DNA from: Chloroflexota bacterium
GTDB taxonomy: Bacteria; Chloroflexota; Anaerolineae; Aggregatilineales; Ch27
Length of the DNA: 51,719 nt
Assembly: GCA_019873685.1 (NCBI GenBank)
Contig: JAIOAT010000020.1
Location: 1 to 51,719 of the forward strand
Reading direction: 5' to 3'
Shown: piece by piece, positions 17,626-26,063 of the stretch
Position numbering within the stretch: the first letter of the stretch is position 1
How the letters are laid out: each line of letters opens with the position of its first letter
Made by a program: the position numbers and the translations under genes
The notes under the pieces: generated by a model
Seen by the model: only the letters and a program-made list of their open reading frames with translations
Database searches by the model: none
What the model was told of the DNA's origin: nothing

Positions 17626-19215
17626 CTATTCCCCCCACACCCAGAGCCAGGTATTGTCGAACTGGCAATTCACCGGCCGGCCGTCATAGCTCAGCGCAGC
17701 GATCCCGACGCCGCCCTGCAGCGGCGGATTGGGACGCTCAGCCGCCAGTGCACCGTTGAGGTACACCCGCACGCGATCGCCCACGCCCACAACCAGCAGA
17801 CGCGCCCGCGTCAGCCCGGCAAACCCGCCGGGGTCGGTTCGGTAGAAGGCCGGGTCAAACCGATCCGTCTGCCATTCAGCCAGCCCGACCCCGCCCAGAC
17901 CATCCACAAACGCCAGGCTATAGCGGCTCTCATCAACCCGACGGAAGAACAGGCCGCAGGCATTCTCTGCGCTTTCGCTCTCCATGCTGACCGTAGCGCC
18001 CAGCACAAAGTCGGTCTGTGTACGACCCTGCCCCAGCGGCAACACCTGCATACCCGGTCGGGAGACCGTAGTAAAGCTATCGGGAACCAGCATCACCTGC
18101 CGCCCGCCTTCCGGGATCACTCCCAGCGCAGCCAGTTCGGCGACCAGCGGCGCGGAATCAGCGGCGTCCCAGGCCTCCAGAGTCGCGCCGACCGGCTGCG
18201 CTTCCGCCCCGGCAGGGGGTAGAGGCGCAGTCACCAGCAGGTTGTCAAAAACGACCACCGGGAAAACCCGCTGTCGATCCACCGTGCCCACGCTCAGCGC
18301 CACACCGCCAGCCGCGCTGAGCGCGTCCGCAGTCACGGTATCCAGCTCTTCGCCGTTGACATAGAACGTCAACGTGTCTCCGTCCATCAGCACGCCCAGC
18401 ACCGCGCCCGCTGACAGATCGGCCAGAGCTGGATGCTCGCTCCAGTCCCGCAGGCGCAGCCAGGTTGAGCTGCCCGTACGGGCCATGAACGCCCAGTCGC
18501 CACGACTGCTGACCGAAAACAGGTAGTAACTGGATGGGCCGCTTTGCCGGAAGATCAGGCCGTATTCCCAGTAGTCCGGCTCGTTGGTCACCCGCGCTTC
18601 CACCTGGACATATGCCCGCGACGGCACGATCGGGCCATCCTGCGGGGCGACCCATCCCAGCGTATTGGGCGTGCGAACGATGACGGAGAGTCGCCCATCT
18701 GTCTGGGTGGCTTCCATCAGATCAGGGTTGCTGGTCGGCCACTGCCGCGCGCCGTCAAAGGTCTCCCACAACACCGGATCGGCAAAGGCAGGCAATAGCG
18801 TCAGAGCGAAGGTGCCGGAAGTCTGCCCCTGACCGTAGCGGTAACGCCCCACGCGCAGGGTGTAGCTGCCGTCGCCGGGAATAGCCACGCCCTCCAGAGC
18901 AGCATCCAGCCGATCCGGGAAGGCGATGTCGTCATGTTCGGCCAGCAACCGCCCGTTGGCATCAAGAATCTGCAGGACGGCATCCAGATCGCCATCCATC
19001 GCCTGAGCCACAGCGGCGATCCGGTCGCCAGCGCGGGCCTCAAATCGCCAGCGCAACTCCGGCGTCTCGTCGTCCAGCGTCCCGAATACCGTCTGCATCA
19101 GGCGGATGGCGAGCAGTTCGTCGCCCTGGGCATGTACCATGACTGACCCGAACCACGAGGTCAGGCTAGCCACCAGCAACAGGATGCCCACCGCTACCCG
19201 GCGCCAGCGTGCCAT
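17626..19215 (-). CDS. Secreted protein with PPC-like and concanavalin-like domains
   Basis: This 529-residue protein has a signal peptide (positively charged start, hydrophobic core, probable cleavage after VHA at residue 29). Next is a PPC-like beta domain (GDRIAAVAQAMDGDLDAVLQILD to GSYTLRVGRY). Two jelly-roll-like regions follow. The first contains DYWEYGLIFRQSGPSSYYLFSVS and the second CGLFFRRVDESRYSLAFVDG; both resemble the LamG/DUF1080-type sugar-binding fold. No catalytic residues are recognised. It should act outside the cell, perhaps binding polysaccharide. The ATG lies seven bases after the stop of the membrane-protein gene at 19223, so the two are probably coupled. A much longer upstream frame is an artefact of reading through that gene. 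Confidence 0.75.
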   Translation of the reverse strand: MARWRRVAVGILLLVASLTSWFGSVMVHAQGDELLAIRLMQTVFGTLDDETPELRWRFEARAGDRIAAVAQAMDGDLDAVLQILDANGRLLAEHDDIAFPDRLDAALEGVAIPGDGSYTLRVGRYRYGQGQTSGTFALTLLPAFADPVLWETFDGARQWPTSNPDLMEATQTDGRLSVIVRTPNTLGWVAPQDGPIVPSRAYVQVEARVTNEPDYWEYGLIFRQSGPSSYYLFSVSSRGDWAFMARTGSSTWLRLRDWSEHPALADLSAGAVLGVLMDGDTLTFYVNGEELDTVTADALSAAGGVALSVGTVDRQRVFPVVVFDNLLVTAPLPPAGAEAQPVGATLEAWDAADSAPLVAELAALGVIPEGGRQVMLVPDSFTTVSRPGMQVLPLGQGRTQTDFVLGATVSMESESAENACGLFFRRVDESRYSLAFVDGLGGVGLAEWQTDRFDPAFYRTDPGGFAGLTRARLLVVGVGDRVRVYLNGALAAERPNPPLQGGVGIAALSYDGRPVNCQFDNTWLWVWGE

Positions 19216-19222
19216 GAGCACA

Positions 19223-19909
19223 CTACCCTTTGACGACGGTCTGGCGACACACCAGCCGCCACAGTTCGACGAAATCCTCCGGCTGCAGCTCAGCGCCATT
19301 CTGCCAGCGCTCATCCTCCGCCTGCAGCAACCGCCGCTGCTGGCCAGCCACGCGCAGGTTGAGCCGATCTTCCTGCAGGGCGCGGCGGGAGACCAGCGGC
19401 GTGAAGGCTTCTCCTTCCTCCACCTGGTCAAACTTCTTGGGATCATAGAAGGTGTAGAGGGTGACCTGCTGCTCGTCCTGGAGCAACTGCATGGCCAGGC
19501 ACAGGTAACCCTTGGGCACACGCCCGCGCCGTGGCACACTGAAGCGCCAGGTCAGCAGGTTGACCCGGCCATCCCAGCGCAGCACCCGTTCCGGATTCTT
19601 GCGGTCGCGCAACACCAGCCAGTTATCGTCTACCAGCACCTCGCGCCCGCTCGGCCAATAGCGCTTGAGCAGCCGGTCCGCCAGCATGGCTGCGCCAATA
19701 GCCGCTAGGATGGCCAGCGGCAGCAGCAGACTGCTGGCCGCCGTCTCCTCAAGATTCAGCGCCGCCAGCAGCACTGGCCCCAGCATCAGTGTCAGCACCA
19801 GCGCCGCCACCGCCAGCAGCGGGACGACTACCCGCACACCCAGGTGTTCCACATCCACCGGCAGGCGGCGCATCTGCCGTTCGTCATAGGGAGTATTCGC
19901 TTCAGACAT
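19223..19909 (-). CDS. Membrane protein of unknown function
   Basis: This 228-residue protein has a short cytoplasmic N terminus and two adjacent membrane helices (about residues 25-48 and 54-75). A roughly 150-residue soluble domain follows, with a beta-rich start (VLVDDNWLVLRDRKNPERVLRWDGRVNLL) that resembles PH-like membrane-protein domains. The family is not recognised. The ATG at 19909 is favoured because upstream codons lack protein-like composition. It precedes the secreted PPC protein and may help present or anchor it. Confidence 0.65.
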   Translation of the reverse strand: MSEANTPYDERQMRRLPVDVEHLGVRVVVPLLAVAALVLTLMLGPVLLAALNLEETAASSLLLPLAILAAIGAAMLADRLLKRYWPSGREVLVDDNWLVLRDRKNPERVLRWDGRVNLLTWRFSVPRRGRVPKGYLCLAMQLLQDEQQVTLYTFYDPKKFDQVEEGEAFTPLVSRRALQEDRLNLRVAGQQRRLLQAEDERWQNGAELQPEDFVELWRLVCRQTVVKG

Positions 19910-20104
19910 CACCACCCCTGTCCATCCTCTTCCGTTGGTTACAGACCGGGGGGCCATTTTACCACGGAACAGCGCCAGCCCAAGGGAGCCGCGCGCAGCC
20001 GGATGCCAGCCGCAACGTCGAACAGGCAGCCCGCTCAACGCAGCTGGCGCAAACCGGGTGCTCAGCCCACTTACAACTGACCGCGTCGCGATCCGCTGAT
20101 CTGT

Positions 20105-20869
20105 TTACAGATCGCGCACCTTCGTCGCCAGGAAAATGGCCTGCCCGGTGCGATCTGTCGTCGGGTCAAAAGGTTCCAGCGCCGGGTTGACGACCTGATC
20201 GATCTTGAAGCCGTTGCGCTGCAACAACGCCCCGACCGCCTGCAGGGCAAAACCACGCACAACCTGGACTTCATCCGCCCGCTGCCAGGCGCCCTCTACC
20301 TGCTGGTAGAGGATGTAGTGGCGCATGTTAGCCATTGTCTCAAAGCTATACTGGCTGCGCACCAGCAGCAGTAACTGGCTGCGGTCGTCATACAGCACGC
20401 GGTCGGCGTTGCCCCACTGCTCGGCCAAACCCTGGAGGGTGGTCAGGTCAAAGAGCAATAGCTTGCCCGGTTGCAGGGCAGCGTTGGCCTTCTGGAACAC
20501 TGTCTCCAGGTCACGAATGCTGGAAAGTTCGTTGAAGGTATCCAGCGCCAGCACCAGGTCGTAGCCGTTGTCAAAGGACGCCTGTCGCATATCAGCTTCC
20601 CGCCAGTCCACCACAACGCCCTGCCCTTCGGCCCGCTGGCGAGCCTGCGCCAGCATCGCCGGAGACTGATCGATCGCTGTAACCCGGAAGCCGTTCATGC
20701 TGAACCAGCAAGCAGCGCGGCCAATGCCGCACCCCAATTCCAGAATGCGCCGACCCAGCCAGCCTTCCATCTGGATTTTGTCAAACAGGCGCTGCCGCAG
20801 CGACTCGCTCGCATCGCCCAGACCGGCTGCCTCGTACACACTCGCGCGCGCAGCATAGATATCGCTCAT
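20105..20869 (-). CDS. Class I SAM-dependent methyltransferase
   Basis: This 254-residue protein has motif I (ILELGCGIGRAA), an acidic loop (VTAIDQSP), motif II-like DWREADMRQASF and motif III/IV (YDLVLALDTFNEL), the standard Rossmann methyltransferase order. The C-terminal half resembles small-molecule methyltransferases rather than rRNA enzymes, but the substrate cannot be told. The ATG at 20869 has GGAG ten bases upstream. The DM13 gene lies immediately upstream in the same direction (gap 39 bases). Confidence 0.82.
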   Translation of the reverse strand: MSDIYAARASVYEAAGLGDASESLRQRLFDKIQMEGWLGRRILELGCGIGRAACWFSMNGFRVTAIDQSPAMLAQARQRAEGQGVVVDWREADMRQASFDNGYDLVLALDTFNELSSIRDLETVFQKANAALQPGKLLLFDLTTLQGLAEQWGNADRVLYDDRSQLLLLVRSQYSFETMANMRHYILYQQVEGAWQRADEVQVVRGFALQAVGALLQRNGFKIDQVVNPALEPFDPTTDRTGQAIFLATKVRDL

Positions 20870-20908
20870 CGTCCACGATCTCCGCTCAATCACCGCAGAC
20901 CATCAAGC

Positions 20909-21526
20909 TCACCGGCGGACAAGCGCCGCCGAACTGAACACTTCCTGATAAGGCAGGGAGAAGATCACCACGCTCCGCACGGCATCCATATCGAAACCGG
21001 CTGGCAGAGCGTAATTCTGGCTGCCCAGCGTCCCGCGCAGCGGCCCCCAGTCAAAGCCCAGGCCCTGCTCGCGCACCTGCTCCGGCGTCCGTGGCTCAGG
21101 GTTGGCGGAAAGAAACAGGTGAAGCTGCGGACCGGGGCGAACCTCAAAGTTCTCCAGCCGGATCACCCAGCTTTGATCGGCCAGCTGGTAAACGAGGACC
21201 GTGCCCCGCGCCCAGCGCACCGCATCAATCGTCGTGAACTCGCCGGAGGCGTACAGGATCGGCCCCTGCATAGCGGGCGGGGCCTGTTCAGCCGTCGGCA
21301 CGGGTACCGGCCCGGCCAGCCCGGTGCTGATCAGCGCTTCAGCAAAGGCCATGTCTTCACGGGCAATCGTCTCGATGACCTTCTGCTCTTCCTGTGGCAG
21401 ATCGGTCAACCCCGGCAGAGCATCAGCCACCGGGGATCGGTTGACCAGCGGCCACCACAGCGGGAACGCAAAGAGAGCAGCGACGATCACCGCACCTGTC
21501 AGCAACAACAACCAGCGAAGGCGCAT
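20909..21526 (-). CDS. Membrane-anchored DM13-domain protein
   Basis: This 205-residue protein has an N-terminal membrane anchor (about residues 4-25) and a helical linker. Its C-terminal DM13 domain (about 95-205) is marked by GEFTTIDAVRWARGTVLVYQ, RLENFEVRPGPQLHLFLS, GTLGSQNYALP and SVVIFSLPYQEVFSSAAL. DM13 domains occur in extracytoplasmic proteins and were proposed to take part in redox or electron transfer, sometimes through a cysteine. I see no conserved cysteine in this copy. The ATG at 21526 has GGGAGAG about nine bases upstream; a GTG at 21544 is the alternative. It is divergent from the large kinase gene. Confidence 0.8.
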   Translation of the reverse strand: MRLRWLLLLTGAVIVAALFAFPLWWPLVNRSPVADALPGLTDLPQEEQKVIETIAREDMAFAEALISTGLAGPVPVPTAEQAPPAMQGPILYASGEFTTIDAVRWARGTVLVYQLADQSWVIRLENFEVRPGPQLHLFLSANPEPRTPEQVREQGLGFDWGPLRGTLGSQNYALPAGFDMDAVRSVVIFSLPYQEVFSSAALVRR

Positions 21527-21644
21527 CTCCGGCTTCTCTCCCACGAAGGCGTGAATTGGTTACTTATCCGTATCTGCAATCGTAGCGATACACCGCTGCC
21601 CGGCGATATCCTACCCAGCCCTCCAGCACAAAGCCACCGCCTGT

Positions 21645-21652
21645 AGTATAAT
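21645..21652. promoter_or_regulatory. Overlapping divergent -10 elements
   Basis: TATAAT at 21647-21652 reads toward the kinase gene. AGTATA at 21645-21650 gives TATACT on the minus strand toward the DM13 gene. I could not assign convincing -35 boxes, so only the -10 sites are proposed. Confidence 0.4.
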
Positions 21653-21728
21653 ACATTCCCGGTAGCGAGCGGTAAGATCGGGGATCACACTGTCCGCCGC
21701 ATGCATGTTGCGGCAAGGATGGCCCGCC

Positions 21729-24700
21729 GTGAGCCTGTGGATTCCACCCGCGCTGCAGCAGCGCACTGTCAGCCAGCCTGCCTATACAACCTCCAGGGCT
21801 GACCGCGTCGCCGGCGCTTTCAGCGGAGAGCGGCTCCATGCTCTCCTGCGCACCCTCCGTCAGATGATCGGCGCCCGCGTCCGTGTCGAGCATCCGGACG
21901 CTTCGTCGGAGGCCATTGCCGCAGCTCAGACCAGCGCTGTTGACGCCTGGTTGCGCTATCTGAATGCCGCCTGGCCGGAGGCCCCCTTCGCGCTGACCGC
22001 CAACCTCATCACCAGTGAGCAGGTGCGCTGTTCGGTTGAGTTCTACAGCCTGGCTGATCACTACGCGCGCGGCCTGGCCGACAACCGCATCTTTGCCGAG
22101 CAGCATGGCAACGAACTGCTGCGGCTGCTCGTCCGCCCTTACATGCACTTCCTGCCGCTGCGTTTCAACTACCCCATCGCTGCCGCCCTGTTGCGTCGCC
22201 AGGGCGTGGATGTGACCACTCAGGACGTCACCTGGCAATCAGCCACCGTCCGCTGGCGGGCGCCAGAACTCACCGCCGTGCCCGCCGATCTTCAGACTGA
22301 ATACCTGGAGTCAAACGCCACCGTCTGTCGCTCGCTGTTCAGCATGTTGCCCGGCGAGATCACGGGCAGCCAGCGGGCCAGCGTGCACACCAGCCATTCG
22401 CTACTCCACGGCGATCCCTATTGCGAGTGGCACTACACCTGGAAGCGCCAAAATCGCCTGCTCAACCGGGGCGTCATGGCCGGGCTGATTCTCTCCGTGG
22501 TGCTGGCGGTAGCCGCCGGATCGATAGCGCCGTGGCTGGCCTGGATTGCCCTGCTACCGATCGTGATCGCCTGGGCGCTGCACCGCCAGAATGAGTTGCA
22601 GAGCGACCTGCGCCTGCGCGATGCCGAGCTGGCCGAAAAGGTTCGCCAGACCCAGATTCAGGCCTCCGAGATGGCGGAAGTCTCCAGCGCTCTGCAGGCC
22701 GCCAACGAAGCCCTCCAGCGCCAGGTGGAAACGCTCACCAACCTGCGCAATGCCGCCCTGACGCTGAGCACTTCGCTGAATCAGCGCGACCTACTGAGCA
22801 ACGTGCTGGCCATCCTCACCGGACAGATGCACTTCGACCGGGCACTGGTGCTCCTGACACATCCGGGTCGCAAGTCCCTCATTTTCGGCGCGATCAGCCA
22901 TCCCGCGACCACCCCGGAAGACCGGTTCCGGCTGGAACAACTGGAGATTCCACTGGCGGCGGCGAACGACTTCACGCTGCTGGATCACTGGCGCAATGGC
23001 CGCGCCGCCCAGGTGAATAACGCCAGCAGCCTGTATGGTCGTCGCTTTGGCTGGATCTTCCGGTTACTGGGCGTGGAAACATTCTTCAGCGTCCCGCTGC
23101 GCATCGGCGAGGAACTTCTGGGCGTCGTCATCGTCGACAACCAGCTGACACACCAGCCATTCAGCGAGGAGGACAAAAGCCTGCTGGAAGCCCTGGCTCC
23201 CAACATCAGCATCGCCCTGCAGAATGCGCGCCTGTACCGGCTCACGGATGAGCAGCTGACCAAGCATGTCCAGGAACTGGACATGATGCGCCAGGTCGAC
23301 CGCGAGTTGATGGAAGCCCTGAGCTGGGAACGGGTGCTCAACATGACGTTGGACTGGGCTTTGCGCATCACTGGCGCCCATGCCGCATCGCTGGCGATGA
23401 TTGACAGCGAAAAGCACCAGCTGCGCGTGGTGGCCTCCTATGGCGCCGATCTGGGCCGCAGCCGGCTGGACAACGAAACCCTGAGCATGGACGAGGGGAT
23501 CATGGGCCGTGTAGCCCGTACCGGGCAATCGGCCCTCCTGGCTGACGCCCGCACCGATCCGGACTACGTCCCCTGGAACGAGCAGACGGTCGCCTATATG
23601 TCCGTGCCTGTCCGCCGCCGTGGGCGCGTCATTGCCGTGCTGAACCTGGAAAGCCCGCATGCCGGCGCCTTCAACGCGCAGCACCTGGACTTTGTGGAAC
23701 GTCTGGCCAACCGCGCTTCGGTGGCCATCGACAACGCCCGCCTCTTTGAGGAAACTCAGCGCGAACGCCAGAAGCTCTCCAGTATTCTGGAAAAGACAGC
23801 CGATATCATCATTGTAGTCGGCTTCGACCAGCGACTGGTCCTGCTGAACGAAGCGGCCATCTCGGCCTTTCACCTGGACCCACATGTCGATTACGTCGGT
23901 CGGGACTTCTTTGAGGTCTTCGCCTTCACACCGCTGGAGGAGTTTGGCCGGCGTTTCCTTGAACGCAGCGGGCAGGACGTGAACATCGTGGCGGAGATCG
24001 CCCTCGATGGCGGGCGTTACTTCCACACCAATGTCGCCTCCAACGAGCAGATCGGGTGGCTGCTGGTCATGCATGATGTGACGCCCTTCAAGGAAACCGA
24101 ACAACTGAAGAACGAGCTGATCGCCACGGTTTCCCATGACCTCAAGAACCCGCTCAGCGTGATTAATGGCTATGTCGAATTGCTGGGGATGTACACGGAA
24201 CTGAACCAGCGCGGACAGGAATTCATGGCCATGATCCGGCGCTCCATCCGCACCATGCGCCAGCTCATCGATGATCTGCTGGACCTGGCTCACATTGACA
24301 GCGGCCTGCAGATCAAACCGGAGCCAGTGGCTTTGAAGGCAGTGATCATGGAAGCGGTCATGAGCCTGAAGAGCCTGGCGGATGAAAAGCAGATCACGAT
24401 CAGGGTGGATGTCGCCGACGACCTGCCCCCCGCCGCCGGTGATGAGCACCGGTTGTACCAGATCATCGTCAACCTGCTCAGCAACGCGATCAAGTACACA
24501 CCGCCGGAAGGGCATGTCTGGGTGGAGGCGCGACCTGCTGGCGAGTCTGTCCTGGTCTCGATCGCCGATGACGGACTGGGGATCAGTCCGGAAGATCAGG
24601 CGCAGGTATTCGAGCGCTTCTACCGCGTACGCCGCCCGGAGACAGACGGCATCGAAGGCACCGGGCTGGGGCTGGCCATTGTCAAGAGTCTGGTGGAAGC

Positions 24701-24812
24701 GCACGGCGGCGAGATCGGCCTCAAGAGCCACCTCGGCGAAGGTTCAACCTTCTACTTCACGATCCCCGTTGCTTCAGTGGCTGACCGCCCCGTCGTCGCC
24801 GGCGTGGAGTGA
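21729..24812 (+). CDS. Hybrid sensor histidine kinase: N-terminal sensor, 2 TM, GAF-GAF-PAS
   Basis: This roughly 1027-residue kinase has an N-terminal sensor of about 240 residues ending in HGDPYCEWHYTW. Two membrane helices follow (about 252-285), then a coiled coil. Next come GAF1 (about 350-500), GAF2 (534-670) and a PAS domain (684-787). HisKA carries the phosphorylated His803 (VSHDLKNPL), and HATPase_c (about 904-1010) shows NLLSNAIKY, DDGLGI and GTGLGLAIVKSLVEAHGG. The sensor's Gly/Pro/Cys/Trp pattern loosely recalls V4R-like domains; this is inference only. The start chosen is a GTG with AAGGA nine bases upstream; an ATG at 21705 lacks a ribosome-binding site. No response regulator lies next to it. 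Confidence 0.85.
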   Translation: MSLWIPPALQQRTVSQPAYTTSRADRVAGAFSGERLHALLRTLRQMIGARVRVEHPDASSEAIAAAQTSAVDAWLRYLNAAWPEAPFALTANLITSEQVRCSVEFYSLADHYARGLADNRIFAEQHGNELLRLLVRPYMHFLPLRFNYPIAAALLRRQGVDVTTQDVTWQSATVRWRAPELTAVPADLQTEYLESNATVCRSLFSMLPGEITGSQRASVHTSHSLLHGDPYCEWHYTWKRQNRLLNRGVMAGLILSVVLAVAAGSIAPWLAWIALLPIVIAWALHRQNELQSDLRLRDAELAEKVRQTQIQASEMAEVSSALQAANEALQRQVETLTNLRNAALTLSTSLNQRDLLSNVLAILTGQMHFDRALVLLTHPGRKSLIFGAISHPATTPEDRFRLEQLEIPLAAANDFTLLDHWRNGRAAQVNNASSLYGRRFGWIFRLLGVETFFSVPLRIGEELLGVVIVDNQLTHQPFSEEDKSLLEALAPNISIALQNARLYRLTDEQLTKHVQELDMMRQVDRELMEALSWERVLNMTLDWALRITGAHAASLAMIDSEKHQLRVVASYGADLGRSRLDNETLSMDEGIMGRVARTGQSALLADARTDPDYVPWNEQTVAYMSVPVRRRGRVIAVLNLESPHAGAFNAQHLDFVERLANRASVAIDNARLFEETQRERQKLSSILEKTADIIIVVGFDQRLVLLNEAAISAFHLDPHVDYVGRDFFEVFAFTPLEEFGRRFLERSGQDVNIVAEIALDGGRYFHTNVASNEQIGWLLVMHDVTPFKETEQLKNELIATVSHDLKNPLSVINGYVELLGMYTELNQRGQEFMAMIRRSIRTMRQLIDDLLDLAHIDSGLQIKPEPVALKAVIMEAVMSLKSLADEKQITIRVDVADDLPPAAGDEHRLYQIIVNLLSNAIKYTPPEGHVWVEARPAGESVLVSIADDGLGISPEDQAQVFERFYRVRRPETDGIEGTGLGLAIVKSLVEAHGGEIGLKSHLGEGSTFYFTIPVASVADRPVVAGVE

Positions 24813-24826
24813 ACGAACGACAGTCG

Positions 24827-25843
24827 TCAGCGTACAGGCAGGCCATCCGGCGTATAACCTTCCCGGCGGGTCAGATCGGCCTCAACCTGGGCATTGAGCA
24901 AGCGCCGCCGGTACAGGAAGCCGACAATCATCCCGACAATCACTCCCCACCACAGTTGCACAAAGCGCGCCAGCAGCGTCGCCAGGCCAGCAACCGGAGC
25001 CTCAAGGCCGATCACGGTCCGCAGGGTGACGCCGATGCTCAGATCCGCCGCGCCCAATCCGCCCGGCAGAGCGCTGAGCGAACCGACTACCACGCTCAGA
25101 CTAATCACCATCAGCGCCTGGAAGAACGTCGTCACTCCGGCGGGCTGGCCCAGTCCCACCAGAATCAGGTACACGCCGACGCCGTCGAGAAAGTTGGCGA
25201 TGGTCCCCAGACCAACCGCAATCAGCAGGTTCCGCCAGCGGACGATCTCATAGCTGCTGGCGTAGAAGTCGCGCAATGCGCCAGCCAGCCGTCGTACCAG
25301 CGGCAACCGCCCCGCCCCATCCAGCAGCCACAGACACACAGGCCGCATTTGCAGGACGACAATCAGCAATCCCAGCGCCGCCAGCGATCCGATCACCACC
25401 GGCCAGTACGCTTCCGCGGCCAGCGCACCGATCGATACCGCCAGCAGGATGATAACCGCCAGCCCATCGGATAGCCGTTCTGCCGCCACCACAGGCAGCG
25501 TCCGGGCGATTGCCGCCCCGGTCAGGCCCTTCAGCACGACCGACTTGAGCGCCTCCGCGGCTTTGCCGGGGCTGAGCGCCAGCACAAAACCGGAAACAAA
25601 CACCGCCGCACTGTCATCCAGGCGGATGTTCCGCACACCCACGACATGCAGATAGAAATGCCACTTGGCAAAGCGCAGCGCCCAGTTGGCTACCCGTAGC
25701 GCCAGGGCGGGAATCATCAGCAGCCAGGGGAAATCCAGCGCCTGCTGTGCCAGCGCCCCCAGATCGCTGAGCAACATGGTGGCGACCACCACGCCAAAAC
25801 CCAGCGCCAACCCGATAATGATTCCTCGCCAGTATCGCTTCAT
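24827..25843 (-). CDS. Flippase-like integral membrane protein (UPF0104 / LPG-synthase TM family)
   Basis: This 338-residue protein has about eight membrane helices. It carries family hallmarks: an arginine-rich entry (ALRVANWALRFAKWHFYL), the SPGKAAEALKSVVLKG segment, VAAERLSDGLAV and a late GGLGAADLSIGVTL. The family is related to the transmembrane half of lysylphosphatidylglycerol synthases and to archaeal AglD-type proteins, and is thought to move or modify lipids. No soluble aminoacyl-transferase domain is attached. It converges on the kinase gene with a 14-base gap, and tRNA-Val lies upstream. Confidence 0.8.
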   Translation of the reverse strand: MKRYWRGIIIGLALGFGVVVATMLLSDLGALAQQALDFPWLLMIPALALRVANWALRFAKWHFYLHVVGVRNIRLDDSAAVFVSGFVLALSPGKAAEALKSVVLKGLTGAAIARTLPVVAAERLSDGLAVIILLAVSIGALAAEAYWPVVIGSLAALGLLIVVLQMRPVCLWLLDGAGRLPLVRRLAGALRDFYASSYEIVRWRNLLIAVGLGTIANFLDGVGVYLILVGLGQPAGVTTFFQALMVISLSVVVGSLSALPGGLGAADLSIGVTLRTVIGLEAPVAGLATLLARFVQLWWGVIVGMIVGFLYRRRLLNAQVEADLTRREGYTPDGLPVR

Positions 25844-25887
25844 CCTGCACGCTTGCCCATCAGCGGCTCACAGCCGTCAGTAATACT

Positions 25888-25921
25888 GGAAAACGCAGAC
25901 GCCTGCGGCGGCAGGCGTCTG
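25888..25921 (-). terminator. Terminator of the tRNA-Val transcript
   Basis: A perfect 11-bp stem (25896-25906 with 25911-25921) with a GGCG loop (CGCC on the minus strand) is followed on the minus strand by CGTTTTCC. It starts nine bases past the encoded CCA end of the tRNA. Confidence 0.8.
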
Positions 25922-25929
25922 TCAGGGTC

Positions 25930-26006
25930 TGGTGGGCGGTACAGGACTCGAACCTGTGACCTCTCGCTTGTAAGGCGAACGCTCTAACCAGCTGAGCTAA
26001 CCGCCC
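25930..26006 (-). tRNA. tRNA-Val (anticodon UAC), CCA encoded
   Basis: The minus strand folds as a full cloverleaf. The acceptor stem is GGGCGGT with ACCGCCC and the discriminator is A, followed by an encoded CCA. The D arm contains TTAGCTCAGCTGGTTAGAGC. The anticodon loop is CTTACAA, with anticodon TAC at 25970-25972. The T arm is ACAGG-TTCGAGT-CCTGT. It reads GUA and, by wobble, other valine codons. It is a single-gene transcript with its own promoter and terminator. Confidence 0.97.
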
Positions 26007-26019
26007 GCAATCCGCCCTC

Positions 26020-26048
26020 ATTCTAATCGACGCGCCGCCGTTTGTCCA
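26020..26048 (-). promoter_or_regulatory. Promoter of tRNA-Val
   Basis: On the minus strand TGGACA (26043-26048) and TAGAAT (26020-26025) are 17 bases apart. The -35 box matches the consensus at five of six positions. Initiation would fall a few bases before the tRNA 5' end. Confidence 0.75.
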
Positions 26049-26063
26049 TACTGGTGCGTGGCG

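Noticed and set aside
19216-19539. N-terminal extension of the PPC/LamG-like protein by 108 codons
   Set aside because: It reads out of frame through the upstream membrane-protein gene, is Cys/Ser/Arg-rich and lacks a signal peptide, whereas the 19215 start gives one.
23064-24731. Minus-strand open frame of about 555 codons
   Set aside because: Antisense to the histidine kinase, whose conserved boxes confirm the plus strand.
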